From contig NC_087069.1 in assembly GCF_963678635.1 (NCBI RefSeq), forward strand, positions 34,741,090 through 34,805,089: a stretch of DNA of 64,000 nt, in the 5' to 3' direction. This DNA comes from Symsagittifera roscoffensis. Lineage: Eukaryota; Xenacoelomorpha; Acoela; Convolutidae. Position numbers and translations under genes: made by a program. Below, one piece after another: positions 43,818 to 56,365 of this stretch (position 1 is the stretch's first letter; every line of letters begins with the position of its first letter). A model generated the notes under the pieces. It was given only the letters and a program-made list of their open reading frames with translations. It was not told the DNA's origin and searched no databases.

Positions 43818-43948
43818 ATTAAAGAGAACTAGCGTAACTCGTGCAACTTCTCGTTGGACTTCTTCGAACCATACAAAAAAACTCAACACAAAGCCAATAG
43901 CACCAAGCAAAAGCGAGAAAACGTAAGCATAGCGGATTCCATTGTCTA
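43818..43948 (-). CDS. Possible isolated exon encoding a membrane segment (weak)
   Basis: On the minus strand a pyrimidine-rich run ending TTTTTTAG precedes an open stretch with one strongly hydrophobic helix (YVFSLLLGAIGFVLSFFV) followed by FEEVQREVA. It stops at CAG before GTCGGT, which could be a donor. The composition looks like a transporter exon, but no neighbouring exon was found and the family is not recognised. It could equally be chance. Confidence 0.2.
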
Positions 43949-44009
43949 AAAAATACACACAATAAGTATATTGAACCTTTGTTCCAATGCCAAAAAACTT
44001 TTAAAAAAA

Positions 44010-44880
44010 CTTTTCCTAAGTGTACAGCTCTTCCCCGAGACAAATTAAGGACCAACCGCTTGGGCAGGGGAGTTTCCTACAACCTGGTCTATCGATTAAA
44101 CCCTTAATCCCAAATCTGGATGGGTAGTTTTTGAAGAAATCGAAAAAGTTTGAAAAAATGGCCTAAAAACCGAAAAATTGACTATTCCTAAGTGTATAGC
44201 TCTTTTCTCAGACAAATTAGGGACGAGCCGTTTGTGTAGGGGAGTTTCCTACAACCTGGTCTATCGATTAAACCCTTAATCCCAAATCTGGATGGGTAGT
44301 TTTTGAAGAAATCGAAAAAGTTTGAAAAAATGGCCTAAAAACCGAAAAATTGACTATTCCTAAGTGTATAGCTCTTCCCCTAGACAAATTAGGGACAAGC
44401 CGTTTGTGTAGGGGGGGTTCCTACAACCTGGTCTATCGATTAAACCCTTAATCCCAAATCTGGACGGGTAGTTTTTGAGGAAATCGGAAAGATTTGAAAA
44501 AAGGCCAAAAAAGTGACTTTTCCTAAGTTTATAGTTCTTCCCCTAGGCAAGTTAAGGACCAGCCGCTTGTGCGGGGGAGTTTCCTACAACCTGGTCTATC
44601 GATTAAACCCTTAATTCCAAATCTGGATGGGTAGTTTTTGAGGGAATCGATAATTTCCGAAAAAATAGGCAAAAAAATCAAAAAAGTGACTTTTCCTAAG
44701 TCTATAGCTCTTCCCCTAAGCAAATTAGGGACCAGCCGCTTGTGCAGGGAGTTTCCTACAACCTGGTCTATCGACTAAACCCTTAATCCTGAATCTGGAC
44801 GGGTAGTTTTTGAGGAAATCGAAAATTTCCGAAAAAATGGGCAAAAAGTGAAAAAAGTAACGAGTTGTGAAGCTTTTCTA
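44010..44880. repeat. ~170-bp tandem satellite, five copies
   Basis: Units begin TTTTCCTAAGTGTATAGCTC near 44010, 44183, 44355, 44518 and 44692 (periods 163-174 bp). Shared blocks are TTTCCTACAACCTGGTCTATCG and AAATCTGGATGGGTAGTTTTTG. The last unit decays around 44880. Confidence 0.85.
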
Positions 44881-47579
44881 AGACCGTAGGGGGTAGGGTA
44901 AAAATTGCCCTAAATTTCATGCAGGCAGGTAGGTGAAACGCTACTGAATCCATTGGTACCACTTTTATGAGAATCTGACGGGTAGTTTTTTGGGAAAGCG
45001 AATTTTTCGAAAAAGCGTCTCAAAAAAAAAAAAAAACCAGATCTCATCTGGAAAAAAAAAACGTTTTCATGATACCTGTTTAATAAATCAAACAGGAATT
45101 GAAGAAAAACAATTTGAAATTCTGATTTCTAGTCTAATTTCGAGCAGCAGTCTCAATTTAGCAGCCTTCAAAATCTTATATAAGCAGTGAAATTTAATTT
45201 CACTCCAAGGCATTCAAAATTTCAGCTACCGTTGTTCTGAGTTACCTTTTAGTACCGCTCCCAAAATACTGTTCTATGATATTTCAAGCGGGCAATGAAA
45301 TTAACCCGCTTCACTAGCTCTGATCAAGAAAAGAGATTTTTTCGACAACTTTATTAAGTACTTTTACTTTGAATAAACGGGTGAAATATTTTTTTACAAT
45401 AAAACTTAACAGATCATATCGGGTGAGTAACTTATTTGGGTTTCTAATTACGTGTAAACACTATTAGTTAGCACTAACACAAACCAACCAGAATATTGTA
45501 ATAATTATTAACTAATTAGCAGAGGGTAGATTTAATGAAATTGTGAATAATAAGCTTGCGCTGATTAATTATCAACTAATACGCAGAGCATACACTCTAA
45601 CTATGTTTACAACTAAACTCTATAACGACCGCTTAACCATTTAAATCAAAAAACCATGTCCACTATCAAGATGTTTCAAATATGGATTGCGAATCAGAAC
45701 ATATTATCATTCTTTGCTTAAGTACTCCGTGATAGATGAACAATTTGAAAAAGTTCTGATCCAGGTACTACATCATATGCTTTATAGATCGACTGCATTC
45801 ATTTTCTACTCTTTAGAAAAGAGCACCGATTTTGGGGAAATTTTATAAATAATCGAGTCCAAAGATGGCGGGTATAAGCTGTATTTAACGCTGCATCCCG
45901 ATTTGTATGAGAAACTTGTCATAATTTAGTAAACGAAGTTTGAAAAATAGCACAAATTCAGATAAATTCTCTTAGAAAATGATCACTGCACGACGTAATT
46001 GTATTCTTTAAGTTGGAAGTTTTCAGCTATCTAATTCAAATTGATTCTGTTCAAAACTCAGTAGAAACGGGTGTATTGTATATCACTTCAAAATAGAGCT
46101 CTCTTGGTAGCAAAACTGATTCGACAAAATGTGGAAACATCAAAAAGTTGGCGTCTTTGGTTTTGATCACGTTTAAAGTGTTGTACAAGAAGTTTAGTAA
46201 CAAATTCGCAAGTCTTGTATAGATAGGTATAGAGAAGGTTACGACGTTACTTATATTTGTTTGGTATGAATGAATGGCAAATTGTTTGTGATTACTTCAT
46301 TCCGATCAAAGTCAAAATAAACATCCGTATCAAATCTTAGAACTTTCTGTAACAAAAGCGCGAAAACGAAAATAGAAATCTAAGTATTCAAAATTGCACT
46401 GAGAAGAACATCAAATTAATTTCCTTACATCTATATTTCTGAGCAGGTCAAATTACTTCACAAAATTACTTCACAAACAGTAAATCAGTAAGCGGTCAAT
46501 CGTATTACTACTGTATACACTAACACAAACTTCTATTTGACGACTTTTGCCAGAGGTCTTAATAATAACTCAAAGTTTATTTTAAAATATGTCAAAAGCC
46601 ATCAGTTGAGTCAATCAATATAAATTTCAAAAAATGAGGTAAGGTAATTCATAAATATAATATAATGAAGTGCATCTAATAGTATGTATTCATTCGTTAA
46701 CTATTTTATCAAATATAGATCTTTCTCGAAAACTCTTTACGGAAACTAATTTAATGAGCAAATTAAGTTACTCGTGGAAAATTATGGCTTCAATTGTAAA
46801 TATTGGACATTAACTATAGGGTACACTAAGTGTACACATTGCTGTAATTCGGCAAATAGTATAATAATTCCGGCCATCAAATCATGTAAACTAATTATAA
46901 AAGCGTCATTGTTTCTAGGGTTTTACCCTTAAAGAAGAAACCATTTAGTGCAACAATATGATATAACACATGCTGTAGAGATAGGATAGATGGACAACTT
47001 TTTAAATCTAAACATGAGCAGAACTAAGAACCGATTTCGTTTATTTTGTTTCAGTATACAGTAACACACTAGAACTAAATTAACATAAATTGGTCGAATT
47101 GTAAAAACTTAAGAAAACTAAGTGAAGGTTAGAGAAATAGCAACAACTAATTCAGAATTTGTATACATTCAACAAAATATATATACATGACATTCGTAAA
47201 ATGATTGCAATGCGACTTTTATCACAGGACAAAAATCATCTAATACACGACTCCAGGCCACAAAAAAAACACATTATCTGACTTGCATCACGATTTGCAA
47301 TTTGACATGAAATGAAATACTAGGATTTACATTTGAATGAAATGAAACTAATTGCGATGATATTCACGCCTTTGGCAATATTATATCCGAGTTTTCACAA
47401 CTTCGTCAAAGTTCAATCATGCAGTGAACGTGAACAATCAATAACTTCCTTCCAACTTCAAGCTTCGTTTTCTTCACTGCTCCACAAATAGATCCCGCAC
47501 CCACTTAGATTTCTGCTGTTGGTTTTACCCTCTAATTTCCCATTCTTTAGTGTGTTCACTGCTGTTGCTGGTTTGTCAC
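44881..47579. other. AT-rich stretch downstream of CPEB, including its 3' UTR
   Basis: No coding feature seen. The part near 47579 must include the CPEB 3' UTR (minus strand). A possible polyadenylation signal AATAAA on the minus strand is at 47040-47045, ~535 bp after the stop codon; another is at 46576-46581. The stretch at 45000-45100 has poly-A runs. Confidence 0.45.
47040..47045 (-). terminator. Candidate polyadenylation signal (AATAAA) for CPEB
   Basis: TTTATT on the plus strand, i.e. AATAAA on the minus strand, about 535 bp beyond the CPEB stop. Common by chance in AT-rich DNA, so weak. Confidence 0.25.
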
Positions 47580-50500
47580 TTAACCCCATCGAGCGTGTGA
47601 AGGATTTCCAGGCTGGTAAGCATTCGCCCCTCCACCTCCCCCTCCCGCTCCACCGCCACCTCGACTCCTCTCGCCACCCTCTTTGACCAGAGGTTTGTGA
47701 TACTCCCTTCCCTGTCTGGAATGGATCTGACTCCAGCACTGGTCGCAGTAGTATTGTAGACACATCACATTGGCGCAGAAGTAGGGCGCGTATTTTCCGT
47801 TGCATCTATTTCCGTGACATTCATCACACATTTGGTCGTCCAGCACATAGGGCTTCACCTCAACCTGAGACAAAATATTACTGCTATTTACATTCAACAA
47901 AATCACATGAAAGTTTCTCAAACAATTAAATCATATTTCCGACAAACTGTGTCTAAATTAGGATTTCCACTAGCTTTGACTTTGAATAACAATTTCAAAA
48001 GAAAATATTAGTGAATTCATGCATTCCTGATTTCTGCAAACCTGTTGACTTCCAATTCAACGCAATGAGGAATTTTTCATCTATTTTGTCGGGACACTTA
48101 CTCGCTTGTCTATGTCTCCGTGCTGCAGCTGTACGAATCTAGCGCTGATTGCAGCAATGTAGCTCTGCTGGTTTGCAAATGCCACTCTCCCAGCACCCTT
48201 AGGGTACTTCAATTCAGGGTCAGTGTCGATGCCAGCGTAGCACACGCCACCATACAACCTGTCCATGATACGCGCAAGCTCCTCTGGAAAAATAACACAT
48301 TTCATGAACTCATTTGATCTTCCATTTTGACCAATAAATCGGACACTTTCAAAACAGAAAGCAATCGCCTACAATAAACATAATCAACAGACAGTTCATA
48401 AAAAACGTCCATGAGCAAGGAAACCGGAAAAAATGATTCTTTTAAAAGAATTTTCAGCTTTTTATTTTTGGCCAATAGGTTAATTTTTTTGCTGCGGGAA
48501 ATTTAAAAATTTAAATCAATATTCAAAACACGAAGTCAGTCTCCTTTTCGCGCCATTTGGATTTTCATTAATGGGGGGGGGGGATAAAACTGGCCTTCTT
48601 TATACCAAATAAATATGAATCGAACTTAAAAAAGAATCAAAAACGAAACCTCGCAAAATCAATATAGAGCGTAATCCAATTGTGAGGCTTCCTGAAAAAA
48701 AACCCATGCGATCTAAAATAAGTGTCTTCGTCTCGTCAATTGATAATAATTACGAAACGGACAGCTTAAAAAGCGCAACTCTGTTTGAATCTAGGGCCAT
48801 TGTTTCTTTAAAAAGAACTTAATCATCATGTTCTCTAAGCTTACCATGATGATTTCTAATTCATTGCGTTAGAGCATCCGAAACCAAAATATCAGTGATA
48901 ACTTACGTGCTTTCAGCGGTCTGGGCACTCCCCCCACGAAAATAGTTTTCCTCGGGTCTAAAGGCTGAGACCCATCCATGACATAGTCACTGTCTGCGAG
49001 GTTCCATGGCCGGATTTGCACCTTGAAAAACAAAATGTGATGTACCCGTAAAACTTGCACTATTCGTCGTTCAGTCACTATTCCTTCATTGAATTTTTAA
49101 CCCATGGCTTAATCGCAAACGTAAACTTACATTTCATGTTCTTATTTGAAAGTTAATGCCAAATTGTTGGCAATATCGGTGACCTTGAGCAATTTAATTG
49201 GTCAAAAACTTAAGTATTTAGGACTAAATAGGTTTTTGAAAATTGTTTTTACGTGTAAAAACTAGTGATACACTGAAATCCGACGTCAAATGAGCAGTTA
49301 ATAAAGCAATATAAAGCAATAACTCCCTTTAGATTCGTTGACCGAAAAGGATATTTCCAACAATTTGGCATTAAATGTAGAATTTTGAACGTTTGCAGAA
49401 TACTCGTTCAGTTGAAATTAAAAAAAAAAACACTTATCTATTCGTTATGGTTTTACACTCACTGCTTTGTCTTTAATAGTGGGCGAAGACACACAAATGT
49501 AGAGTTTGCCATCATCCTTCACAGATTGATCGATCAGCGCCTGCACGCTAGCTTCCTCTTGGAACAGCAAGAAAGCGTACCCTAAAATACACCAGAAATT
49601 CACATGAATGAAGCTTGTTTTTTTTCGGTATCATGCTTCAAATGGAATTATGAATATTCACCTTTTGGCGGGAAGTAGCTCTTACTTTCCGCCTTGTGAG
49701 GCCAATCGACAACCAGAGGACCAAATCTGCGAAACGTCTGCGTAATTTCGTCTAAAATATTCAAAAATTAATGCGTTATCTGCTAGGTTTATTAGGAGGC
49801 CACTTAGTATTTATTTCTTGCAGAACGAAGTTCGATAAAAGATGAACCGCGACTTGTCCGCTTAAGAAAACATTTACAGCCCATTATTCGGTCGACTCTT
49901 TGGACCTAAATTTAGAGGATCAATTACCTTCATCGATATCCGGCGGCAAGCCTCCAACAAACACTTTCCTCGAAAACCTCTCGGGACATTGTCCTTGTCT
50001 GCCCATATGTCCCATCGCGCTCATCTGGTTTGCCATCATAGGATCATTCGGATTGTAATGTCCAGCTGCAACTGCTCCCAAACTGTCGTCCAAATCATTC
50101 GCATCCAGAAAGAAAGGATGGTTGCGTCCTAAAAATTTCTATTGTCCTCAAACATACTTTAAAACTAAAATTGCAAACTGCGAATTTAACAGAAGCTGAG
50201 AAGGATGTTAATTTTATTCTCTTGAGAAAGTTAAGACACGAAAATTTAGGGAAGCTACAAATCTCGTAATTGGATTTAATGAATCATTTAGACTGACTGC
50301 CAGGAAAAGGAAAACAGTTTAAGAATAGTCATTGTCTATTATATTAGTGATCAGTTCTTCTTCAAACCTCTTCTGCGATAAGATTGGCGATCTATAAACC
50401 GAATAGACACAGATCATTACTACTAACAAGGATAGCCGGTTTCTGTGCAATTAGCAGAGAATGTTCCGACCATATTCATAAAAACACGGATAGCCGGTTA

Positions 50501-52291
50501 CTGTGCAAGTAGCACAGAATGTTCCGACCATAGTCTTTAAAAACTACAAAAAAGAAAAACTAGCGCAAAAAAACTCGAAAACCTAATTTTACTTGCTTAA
50601 AACTAAATATCTAGGTCTTACATACAGCATAAGCTATTGTAAAGCCTGCTCGCTCGCTTTATTCGCTCAAAATTGAAATAAAATCAAAAATTTTAAACCA
50701 GTTTTTCTCGACATTGAGAAAACATTTTGAAGATTTTTAATGCCGTTTTAATATCACGACTGAAAGGGCTTCACTTTGATACATCACTCAACCTATTCAG
50801 ATTATTTTTGTGGTACTTCATTTTGCGTGGAAAACAAAAAAGAAAAAAACTGAAACAAAAGAATACTAAGTTTCTCTACATTTTTCAAATGGTCGGAACT
50901 AGAAAAAAAAAAGGTTTTTTCTTTTATTTTCTTCAAATTAGTGTCGTTTTTAGTGCGTGGTGTGATTCCAACACTATAAAATTGTATTAAAACATGAAGA
51001 ATTAGACGAGATCAACAACAAAATTAGTTTCATTCATAACAATTCTTTAAAAAGTAATCAATTTCCCTATAACGAACGTTACTCGATCGCGTTACTCGCT
51101 CAAAGTTAGACGAAAAACTTCAAACCGGTTTTTCTCAACACTGAAACAAACACTGTATACCTTTGACGCTTTTCATGACTTTAACATGATATATCACTCA
51201 ACTCATTCCGATGATTATTTGTGGTACCTGATTTTGCGTTAAACAAAAAAATCTCAACACCCGATGGTCGGAACAACAATATTGTGTACCCTGGTAGAAT
51301 GGGGCTGCTGCACGCAATCCCAAATAAGCTTAAGTGATCATAGTAAACTTAGAGAAAAACTACGTACGGGGCCGCATGTCAGGTTGCATCTCATTGCGCA
51401 TGATGTCCAACAAGCTGCTCTCCAATTGTCCAAACCGCATAGGATCAAAGCCGGGGTGACGAGCATCCTGATGAAAAAACGATATCAGATATCATGTAAT
51501 GCTAAATATTTCGTATCACACTTAGGTTGAGTAACTCAAGAACTAACCCCTCGCTTCTGTAGTTGATTCCACGGTGACGGCGTCAAAGCATTCCACGGTG
51601 TCTGGTTATTGTTTGCCCATCCATTAGACTGTCCAAAATTTTTCATCGGGTACATGTTTGGTGCCTGTCTAGGAGGAAACGACGGGTTATAAACAGAGCC
51701 GGCAGGAGATCGTCTATTTGGCGGGTTCAACGCCAAGTGCGGCGGCGGCAAATTCATAAAGTTTTGGTTAAAAACCGCGTTGAGAGATTGGGCAGTCGGA
51801 GCGGCCATATTAGGAGGAAATGATGGAAAATTCCCGTTCATTGAAGGTGGAGCAAAGTTATAGAAATCTTCAGTAGGAGCAGATGGAGGCTGCGAATTGG
51901 ACCAGAAAGGCGGCTGAGCTCCCATTTGAGGGCCATTGTTCATTCCAGCTGACATTTGCGGCATGTTGAAATCGGGCGGAAACATCTGCGCGAACGGCAT
52001 ATTCTGTTCCGGCATATCAAACATTGGCTTCTGCATCATCGGAGGCTGTTGCTGTGGCTGCTGTTGCGGCGGCGCTTGAGAGACATCGCCATTTATAGCA
52101 AAATCGTTAGTCTGGTCAATTATCGGTTTGACTCCACCATTGATTTCATCTGCCTGGTTCAAATTATCTACATTCTGCACATCATTCAAACTGCCCGTGA
52201 CGTTCGCAGAAATTCCATTCATCGGGTGCTTTGGAATATCAACTTGCTGCTGGTTTTGTGGTGGAAATTGAGACTCTTCCGGAATAACCAT
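47580..52291 (-). CDS. CPEB2/3/4: CPEB2/3/4-type (Orb2-like) cytoplasmic polyadenylation element-binding protein
   Basis: Eight coding exons with GT-AG introns and compatible phases: 52291-51548, 51467-51368, 50128-49928, 49751-49662, 49581-49463, 49021-48907, 48283-48102, 47864-47580. Together they give 1836 nt, 611 residues and a stop. The N-terminus is Pro/Gln/Asn-rich (residues 71-90 include PPQQQPQQQPP). RRM1 starts at KVFVGGLPPDIDE (about 336), with FPPKGYAFLLF as RNP1. RRM2 starts at KTIFVGGVP (about 443). A ZZ-type zinc-binding domain (about 530-585, CDEC...C...C) and a Gly-rich tail follow. The wording of the RRMs (VVDWPHKAESKSYFPPKGYA, VQIRPWNL) is that of the CPEB2-4 subfamily. The protein binds U-rich 3' UTR elements and controls translation and poly(A) length in the cytoplasm. 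The start at 52291 is the first ATG of the open exon; a 5' non-coding exon cannot be excluded. Confidence 0.95.
50129..51367. repeat. Longest CPEB intron, built of duplicated segments
   Basis: The 1239-bp intron contains a ~58-bp tandem duplication (starts GATAGCCGGTT at 50431 and 50489). GTTCCGACCAT at 50463 and 50521 and its complement ATGGTCGGAAC at 50889 and 51264 form inverted pairs. Two ~190-bp diverged direct repeats stand at about 50695-50900 and 51118-51275 (shared TTTTTCTC..CA, ACATCACTCAAC-like and TTGTGGTAC blocks). This looks like nested small TIR elements. Confidence 0.6.
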
Positions 52292-53110
52292 TGTTAGGAT
52301 TACAGGTTATGATAATTCACGCAGTTAGAAGGGAATAAATAAAATTATCAAAAGGTAATTAATAATTCTATAAAAACGCCTGCGAAAAATTAGCACCTGA
52401 TACAAAACTAATCAAAAAATCAATAGAAAAGTTGCTGTTCAAAACCAGCGAAATTTGAAGAGTAAAAAGTTCAATTCAGAGGAATATAATCCAAACATGC
52501 TCATTAAGGTATGAGTCATCCAGCGAAACCTGTGAACAATTCGAATTTTTCAGAATTTTAAAAAACAAGAACTCAATAACTCTTCATCCCCAGGAAATTG
52601 ACACAAATTAAAGCACAAGTCAAAGACAGAACAAAAGACAATTTGCAGACCAGGATACTCAGTATCCGGTCGAGCAAAAAATGTACACGAACAGTTCAGA
52701 AACTATCTAGACGAGCTCTTGACAATTTGCACCAGTTTCTTGGGTCAACAATTAGGATACTAACTCGATGAGTTGTTTTCAAAAAATATGATGTGTTTGA
52801 TGTATGCACATGCTGATTATGAAACTCTAAGCTAAGTAATTTTAATTTACAATTCAAAAAAAAGAAAAAAACACGGATCTTACCTTTAGTTAATTATGCA
52901 AATGCCGGTTATGCCATGGAAATATCGAAAAAGATTTTCATATCAAATCGTGCCCAGTTTAGCAAAGCTCATAGATAAAATCAAAACTGTCTATTAAAGA
53001 AAAGTTATAAATTATTTGCTCCTTAATTCGCATATAAATCTTTGTTCAAATTAATTTTTTTTCAAGTATATCCCGGGTGTAGATTTTTTGTCCCCACGAA
53101 AAAAAAAACT
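52292..53110. other. Region upstream of CPEB; no gene seen
   Basis: AT-rich, no open frame of note. It should hold the CPEB promoter and 5' UTR (minus strand), but no distinct promoter element could be assigned. Confidence 0.4.
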
Positions 53111-53271
53111 AAGCGGTGCACCACCAGACTCTTCAAGATTTGTTATGTTTGATGTTTGTGCCTGTTTGTGGAGCGCCCTCTGAGGGATTTTAGAGACAGG
53201 TCTGTCAAGTGGCTTTCTGTGGGGAGGTGGGAAACTGGAACTGGCTTGAAGAGTCTGGTGGTGCACCGCTG
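53111..53271. mobile_element. 161-bp MITE with 26-bp perfect terminal inverted repeats (hAT-like ends)
   Basis: The 26 bp at 53112-53137 (AGCGGTGCACCACCAGACTC...) are the exact reverse complement of 53245-53270. The right end extended by one base reads CAGCGGTGCACC outward to inward, resembling hAT termini; the left end has A instead of C. No coding capacity. A clear 8-bp target duplication is not visible. Confidence 0.75.
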
Positions 53272-53670
53272 GACCTACTGAGCTTGGGTGAGATTGTTCC
53301 TTGTTTTTGATTTTTATAATTCGATTTTAAAAATTAAATTAATCTAATTGTCTTTTATTTTTTTTATTTGCTGATTTATAAAATTCCCACTAACCGCTGG
53401 GTTAGTTCAGTCCCCTAAAGTCCAGTCAAAATTCTTTTTTTCACCTTTATGCTGCGTCAAGATGAGGAAAAACCACAAAGAGTGTACAAGCAAAGATTGC
53501 TTAAAACCTTCAGGACTGATAAATTGGATTGATGTCATTGTTGTTCTAGTTGGTATCATATCAGTTGTGCGAATATTTCTCTTAGCGACTCTGAGAAAAC
53601 CCAATGGTTTCAGTGTGCTTTATGCGTTGAAGTAAAATCTGTTAATATAGCAACAATAGGTAATGATTTA
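53272..53670. other. Short gene-less stretch before the RT relic
   Basis: No supported feature. Sequence near 53440-53640 may be decayed 5' sequence of the following retroelement, but cannot be recognised as such. Confidence 0.35.
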
Positions 53671-54186
53671 GTGCCAGACAATTATGTTGATACAACCATC
53701 TCAAATGTCCGAGTACTCAAGAGTGTACCAAAAGACTCGCGTCTTCCCTTGGCGGAAAGTCTGTCGGAAAAAATAAATGACATTTTCTACAATGTAGAAG
53801 ATGTCACAAAATGGCTAATTTTTTTAATGTCGTTCTCGTTTTTTTTTTTGGAGCAACCGAAAAGAAGTGGACGCAAACAGACCACAAGCATGAGCTCTTT
53901 GAAATGAAAAAATTCGATCAAATGACGTGTCACTTCCAAAACCCCATCCCCAAGTTTCAAGCCTGCCTCTGTGTGACCTCGAGCAGAGAATAAAGCTAAT
54001 AAGTAGTAAGCTCGACGAAGGAAATGTAAAGGGAGGAATAAGGCTTGCTGCTTCGGATGACAAATTTGCTCCTTTTTCAACTGATAACTATCAAAAATTG
54101 TTGTCTAAGCAACCTCAGCGAGCCAAATTTGCAGCTCCAAATCCACAAAATTTTTCGTAACCGAGTTCGACCTATACAAAGCGATA
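53671..54186 (+). pseudogene. RT-RLE retroelement relic, N-terminal part
   Basis: Fragments VRVLKSVPKDSRLPLAES (53671 frame) and, after a frameshift, LEQRIKLISSKLDEGNVKGGIRL (53927-54160 frame) lie just before the RT. Spacing and order suggest one decayed protein with at least two frame changes and a stop at 54158-54160. An N-terminal helical region precedes RT in this kind of element. Confidence 0.5.
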
Positions 54187-55056
54187 ATGTCCTTTCCGAA
54201 CGGATCAGCAGCAGGTCCTGAAAAAATAGTTCCACAAATTTTTAAAGATCTTGTTAGTAAGTCGAATGGCAGTGCAGGGCTTAATTTTCTGAAATCGCTT
54301 ACTAAGCTGATAAACATCATTGGAGATCGCAAACTACCGGAACCCCTAAGACCTTTCTTTTTTGGCGCAAAGCTTATCGCCCTCACAAAGGTAGACGGAG
54401 GGTTGAGACCGATTGCCATAGGCAACACGCTGAGACGTATCGCGTCTAAATGCGCTGGAAGCAAGGCCCTCTCCGAGCGACAAAATTGTTTCGGAAACGT
54501 ACAGGTAGGATACGGTACCAAACAAGGAGCAGAAATAGCTGCGCTATCGTTTCGAAACCTAATTGAACGCGACGACAATCCAAAATGCACTGTTCTTTTA
54601 CAAAAATATTTTAAGAATGCCTTTAACTCTCTAAATAGAGAAACAATGCTGAATCATGTTTATTCAAATCGCCCCGAATTGTATAATTACACCCATTGCG
54701 CGTATGGTAAATTTAGTTACCTTTTTTACGGAAGCTCTGTCATAATGTCAGAAGACGGATTTCAGCAAGGTGATCCTGAAGCCCCACCCCTTTTTGCGGA
54801 ATAAATTCATACACTAGTCAAACAGTTGGAGTCGAAAATTAACACCTGGTATTTAGATGATGGAAATGTAGCCGACGACTATAAGTTAGTACTCCGGGAC
54901 CTTAAAAACATTCTGAAATCGGAACAAAATTACGGCCTGAGCTTGAACACTGAGAAGTGCGAACTTTGTTTTTTGGAACCGACTACAAGTACACAGTATA
55001 ATTCAATTTTAACCCAATTTCGAAAAATATGCCGCAAAATAAAAATAAAAACATAA
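54187..55056 (+). pseudogene. Reverse transcriptase domain of a non-LTR-type element (stop inside)
   Basis: From MSFPNGSAAGPEKI at 54187 the RT blocks follow: GGLRPIAIGNTLRR, a GTKQGAE segment, QQGDPEAP (54750-54790) and the active site YLDD at 54850-54861. One TAA (54802-54804) lies between the last two, in the same frame. The order matches non-LTR reverse transcriptases rather than Ty3. The frame ends at about 55056. No apurinic endonuclease is upstream; a restriction-like endonuclease appears downstream, as in RLE-type elements. Confidence 0.75.
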
Positions 55057-55664
55057 GAAGAACTCCTCATTTTAGGATCTCCAATCGGCGAACTTTGCCG
55101 AAAAGAATAACTCGACGAAAAAATTCAGGAGCTTGAAAAAATCTAGACGCCCAAATCTAGACGCCCAAAATCTAGACAAACTAGAGGCACATTATGGTTT
55201 TTACCTCCTGAAAGAAGCTTTAGCATGCCAAAACTCCTATATTTTTTGCGTACGAGCCCTTGTTTTTTGCAAAATGATTTTTTGGAACGCTAAGACAAAT
55301 GTTTTTTAGAAATTCGTTATGCAAGGTCACTAACATGAAAATGGATGATAAACAGTTTTTACAAGCAGTTCTCCCGGCAGCCAAAGGTGGCTTCGGCGTT
55401 TCTTCCGCTCGTCTACTCGCTTTACCCGCTTTCTTAGCCTCAGCAGTAGGAGCGAAAGATGCCATGAGCCAAATCTTTGGTTTGGAGCATGTGGATAAAA
55501 CCTATGATGATGCCTTAAACGGTGGTTTGAACTTGGAAAATTTGAAATGGCCCCGGAAAATGAAATCCAAAAAAATTGGACGGAGCCAATTTTTGACAGC
55601 AAAGTTGCTTGATTTTACGACTCGAACCAACGGAGGTAAAAAGATTCAACGCGTTCCAAGATAG
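55057..55664 (+). pseudogene. RT thumb/connector region of the same relic
   Basis: ILGSPIGEL (about 55070) continues the RT after a stop. After further breaks, GGFGVSSARLLALPAFLASAVGA is readable in the frame 55299-55664, ending with KIQRVPR and a stop. Tandem ATCTAGACGCCCAAA near 55142-55175 shows a small slippage duplication. Confidence 0.6.
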
Positions 55665-56230
55665 ATTTGGCTCCCAATGGTTGAACGTCATCCCGTGCAA
55701 AAATTGAAGGTTAAAACTGTCGAAACAACAACTCAGAATTGCGATAGGACTTCGATTAGGCTCAAAAATCTGCGAACGGCATAAATGCGTGCGCGAAAAG
55801 ACGTTACCGAGGATGGTTGGCATGGTCTTTTTTGCCTCAAAAGTGAAGGGAGATTCTCTAGACATTCAAACCTGAATGCCCTTATAAAGCAGAGTTTATC
55901 CTCTACTAACATTCCGTCTGTTTTAGAACCACGACACCTCTACAGGACCGATCAGAAGCGACCAGACGGTTTGACGACCGTTCCATGGGCTGTTGGTAAG
56001 CAGCTCTTGTGGGATGTAACGGTAGTAGACTCCTTAGCTCCTTGTAGGATTAAAGCCGGGTCTGTTTGTAACCCTGGTACGGCTGCTCTTGAAGCGGAAG
56101 AGCGAAAAATTGACAAGTATAAAGATCTTGTAAATGATGGATATCTTTTTCAACCGCTAGTTTTCGAAATTCAGGGCGCGTCGAGTTGCGTGTTCTTTTT
56201 GAAGAAACGTAACCCGTATCGATTTTAATT
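55665..56230 (+). pseudogene. Restriction-like endonuclease (RLE) C-terminal domain of the relic
   Basis: The frame 55785-56228 contains GWHGLFC (the His/Cys end of a CCHC motif whose first cysteines are lost upstream). Then come KRPDG (56 kb: about 55952-55966) and, ~13 residues on, WDVTVVDS, the RPD...D pattern of PD-(D/E)XK restriction-like endonucleases. It closes with IDKYKDLVNDGYLFQPLVFEIQG. This domain nicks the target in R2-like elements. The type of target is unknown. Confidence 0.65.
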
Positions 56231-56365
56231 GAAAAGGACTTAAATACTTGTCATCTTCTTTTATTATTATCACTTCCATATCTAGAAAATTCCAAGGACT
56301 ACTGATGTAACCTCGGTTACTATGATACTTTTGACCTTCTGATTACAGCCATGATTTAGCAAAAA

